From Metopolophium dirhodum (taxonomy: Eukaryota > Arthropoda > Insecta > Hemiptera > Aphididae): a DNA stretch of 64,000 nt. Under the pieces are notes generated by a model. It did not search any database. It had not been told where the DNA came from and was given only the letters and a program-made list of their open reading frames with translations. The DNA lies in the NCBI RefSeq assembly GCF_019925205.1, contig NC_083562.1, forward strand, positions 23,126,001 to 23,190,000, given 5' to 3'. Shown here one piece after another: positions 61,207 to 64,000 of the stretch; the stretch's first letter is position 1, and every line of letters starts with the position of its first letter. A program made the translations under genes and the position numbers.

Positions 61207-61660
61207 GTGTGGAAAAAGCGCGTACCTACATCGTATAGGTATACTATATCGTACGTGAACGGATTCGAGGCGAGGAACTCGCGTGCGTGCGCGTATGTCG
61301 TCCGGCCATTTCGGCTCTGTGCCAGCCCGCGGCGGGAAAACGTTTTTCCGGCGGCACGTCCGGTACCCCTCGTCGCAGCCTCCGATCCCACCACGGACGC
61401 GCATAATACAGCGGCGGCGGCGGCGACCGGAAGCGCACCGAGTCGCGCGGGATACGCCGCCGCGCGTCACGCCACTCAGTCCGTCGCCACGGCAACGTGC
61501 GCAAAATAAAATGTATATACTTATATATTATTATATATCTATACATCTGCGCAGTGTGCCGTGCGCACGCGCGCTTTACCGTAAATTTAACGACCCAACA
61601 CCTCCGCCGAGAACGCGCGTTTTTATCCTGTCGCCGCGCCGGCGGCGTTCATGATGGAGT
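61207..61660. promoter_or_regulatory. GC-rich island upstream of toy, with X-box-like site
   Basis: A CpG-dense block of about 450 bp, 4 kb 5' of the first toy exon in the model. It contains GTTGCCGTGGCGAC (minus strand, 61496-61483), which differs at two positions from the RFX palindrome GTTGCCATGGCAAC, and several TGCGCA words. It is a reasonable place for a toy promoter and 5' exon, but the assignment is inferred from position and composition only. Confidence 0.3.
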
Positions 61661-64000
61661 TTACATCAAAATGTAGCGAATATCCGATGTGCCGATATTA
61701 TGCTGCGGCAGTAACAAAAGCTTTATTTCAAAGAAGAAGTTAGGTCGATAGATACACAGTCGTTATTCTTGTCACAAGAGATATATACATATATAGTAGG
61801 TACAAATAATGAATATAGCGAAATATAACTTAAAATTCTTCTACACTGAGCTAAAACCTCGTATTGTAGATCAAGAGTGGGTACTTATCTTTAAAAACAA
61901 AAGAGAAGACATTTGTATTTTAAAGAGCCTACCTATACATAATAAATTGATAGTCAATAAGAATTTTTTTTTTTTGGTATTTTAAGATTAAGTTATTTAT
62001 TTATATAATAATATATTCGTTTATAATAAAAGTTATTATAAAATTAGTTAATATTGTAAAATAGAGTAGGTAGTAGGCAAATTTTATAAATGTATAACAT
62101 ATTGTGATATTACATAGGTATATTATTGATTCTCTATAGTCTATAGTATCTATTGCATGCCCTTTATAAGTGATACTAATATAATATATAATATATTTAA
62201 TAAAGGTTTTCATTAATTCCACTACTCTTTCTTTTCTCGGTAATTTAGGTAGGCAGGCAGGCAATTGAAACATTTGTTTTCACAAGGGTTAATTTATTAA
62301 TAGGTTCTTGATTTTTACTCTTTTCTCGAAAGTCTTTTTCATTATACCACAATTTTGTTTCAATAATATTACCGCAGCAAATTGTTACTATTCTATTTTA
62401 TTCGTTTATTACATATTTGAATGTACTTTATTTGCTAATTCATAATGCATTATTTACTCGTTATGATTAGATTTCCTAACAAATCTGCGGGTTCAAACAC
62501 TTCAAATAAAGGTACGGCCTATCGGAGAAGTAACATTTATAATTAAAATTGTTTATACTTACTATTTGGTAAAATCTTATTAGATTAAATAAAAATATAT
62601 AATATTAAGATTTTTGAAATAAAATGATGTAGATTGTAGATAATAGATAGGTATTCGAATATATTTATCAAAGATACATACATGATGTTATATTAATGTT
62701 ACTATAGAGTATAGGTACTTTAGACGATCTATCAATGTAGGTATATAGTAATTTGTAGCAAATATATAGAAAGTACAGTGGTTGCAACCTCGTCTGGGAT
62801 TATAATATAATATTATAATTGTATTCGATAATCTGAAAACTAGTGCGATGTCAAAGTCATCGTGGTCGTACAAAGGAATTGGTGGCAACATTAACATGTT
62901 GTGATTACTGATTACTATACGATCAGCAGAACTTTCCAAAGTCCCGGAATATGCAACATGAAAGCACCAGTAGTAGGGACCTATATTATAATTTCACCAA
63001 GCGAACATTATATTGTATACCTACACGTTGGACTTGAAAGTTTTTGCCCAGTCAGCAAAGTCGGTACGACAAGGTAACAATCATTGATTTCGCACAAAAC
63101 TTAAGCGCCGTAATTAAGTCGTAAATCATTTACGACGAGACAAAAGTATTGGGTGACCTATGTATCGCGATGATTACGATCGGTTCAGAAAATGTGTACA
63201 CGCGTGGATGGGCTGTGCTGAAGCCGAAAAATACACCTATTGTGTTAAGGTCAACCCTACGCGAGATAAACAAAAAAATAAGAGAGAAAAAAGAGATGTA
63301 GTTCCGGCAGGGCTCAATGTTATATGGTTTTATTCTATATAAAGGCCGTAAGCGCGGTGCGGTACGCCATCATTGTTCTGCAGGTGTGATAATCGGAGAT
63401 GGAAAAATCTACGCTGCAAGCCCCTCCGAAAGCCTCTTATATTATTATACGCCTACGCGCGCGCCACACACACCTGTCTGTGGGAAATCCTGCGGGCGAT
63501 AGACATAATATAGGGGGAACAGATTACCCACGATCGATTAAATTCCCAGAGATGCCTTGACCTATATATAATATTATATAATATATATATAGGTGGCTGC
63601 ATACAAAATGAATCCCAATTAAACCTTTTAGAACGAATTGAGTTCCGTGAAATTTTAAATGTTATACAAATTGAGTTCATGTTTTATTAACTAACTGAGT
63701 CCGTCAATCTTAAAACAAATTTCCAATTTTTAAAAGACTTAGGAGTTAGGGCAGTATGTAACATACAATTCTATGGGTATGGTTAAAAATGTTTATTTCA
63801 TATTATAATATTCTATGGACCATGGGTATAAAATGTACATTTTCAAATCGTGTTATTAAAGTCAAAAATGTTAAATGATAATATTATGGTTGATTTTATA
63901 TTTTACTCAAAATAACCTTCGGACTCAATAAATTCGTATATTTTTCATTTATACGTGGGACACAATTAGTATATTATTTTTTTTCTCGTTCAGGTATAGG

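Larger units (their letters stand above)
57210..64000. other. 5' flank or 5' intron of toy
   Basis: The toy exon at 57209 starts at a splice acceptor, so this region should contain the upstream exon(s) and promoter unless they lie outside the window. GC-richer blocks: 57.76-57.86, 58.5-58.6, 59.05-59.6 and 61.2-61.66 kb. Simple repeats at 57.53 and 57.94 kb. The ORFs of 60-130 codons show no domains. From 61.7 to 64.0 kb nothing was recognised. Confidence 0.5.

Overview
The window looks like insect nuclear DNA, most likely from an aphid (Hemiptera). It is AT-rich and intron-rich, with canonical GT-AG splicing and many small inverted-repeat elements. The short motif GGTACCTA(C) is scattered through non-coding DNA, which I associate with aphid genomes. 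I cannot name the species, and the aphid call is an inference. No bacterial, viral or CRISPR feature was seen.

Two protein-coding genes could be rebuilt exon by exon, both on the minus strand. (1) An ANKS1/Odin-type adaptor with ankyrin, SAM, SAM and PTB domains occupies about 11.25-22.28 kb. It has 16 coding exons, every splice phase agrees, and the total is 3663 bp (1220 residues plus stop). (2) A Pax6-class gene, closest to twin of eyeless (toy), occupies about 30.83-57.19 kb. It has 8 coding exons and 1680 bp (559 residues plus stop), with a paired domain split over three exons and a homeodomain split over three. Several exons of both genes are too short to stand out as open reading frames: the 83-bp homeobox exon, the 86-bp terminal toy exon and most ankyrin exons. 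They were found by phase and homology.

Layout: 1-8.2 kb is intergenic DNA with repeat relics, a hairpin and a 107-bp MITE. A repeat-family member with inverted ends lies at 8.2-9.5 kb. The adaptor gene follows, with a TIR element in one ankyrin intron and repeat pieces in its 5.5-kb first intron. The interval 22.3-30.8 kb holds the GC-rich 5' flank of the adaptor gene, a tRNA-derived SINE, a 440-bp foldback element and a 792-bp TIR element. Toy fills 30.8-57.2 kb, including a 14-kb intron with GC-rich islands. The interval 57.2-64 kb is the toy 5' flank; it has microsatellites, a 28-bp tandem duplication and a GC-rich island at 61.2-61.7 kb carrying an RFX-type X-box-like site.

The two genes have no evident functional link. 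One is a cytoplasmic adaptor probably working with Eph-type receptors; the other is an eye and head transcription factor. I see no clearly novel system. The leads most worth checking are the GC-rich island just upstream of the homeobox exons, the possible toy promoter island, and the transposable-element families with clean target-site duplications.
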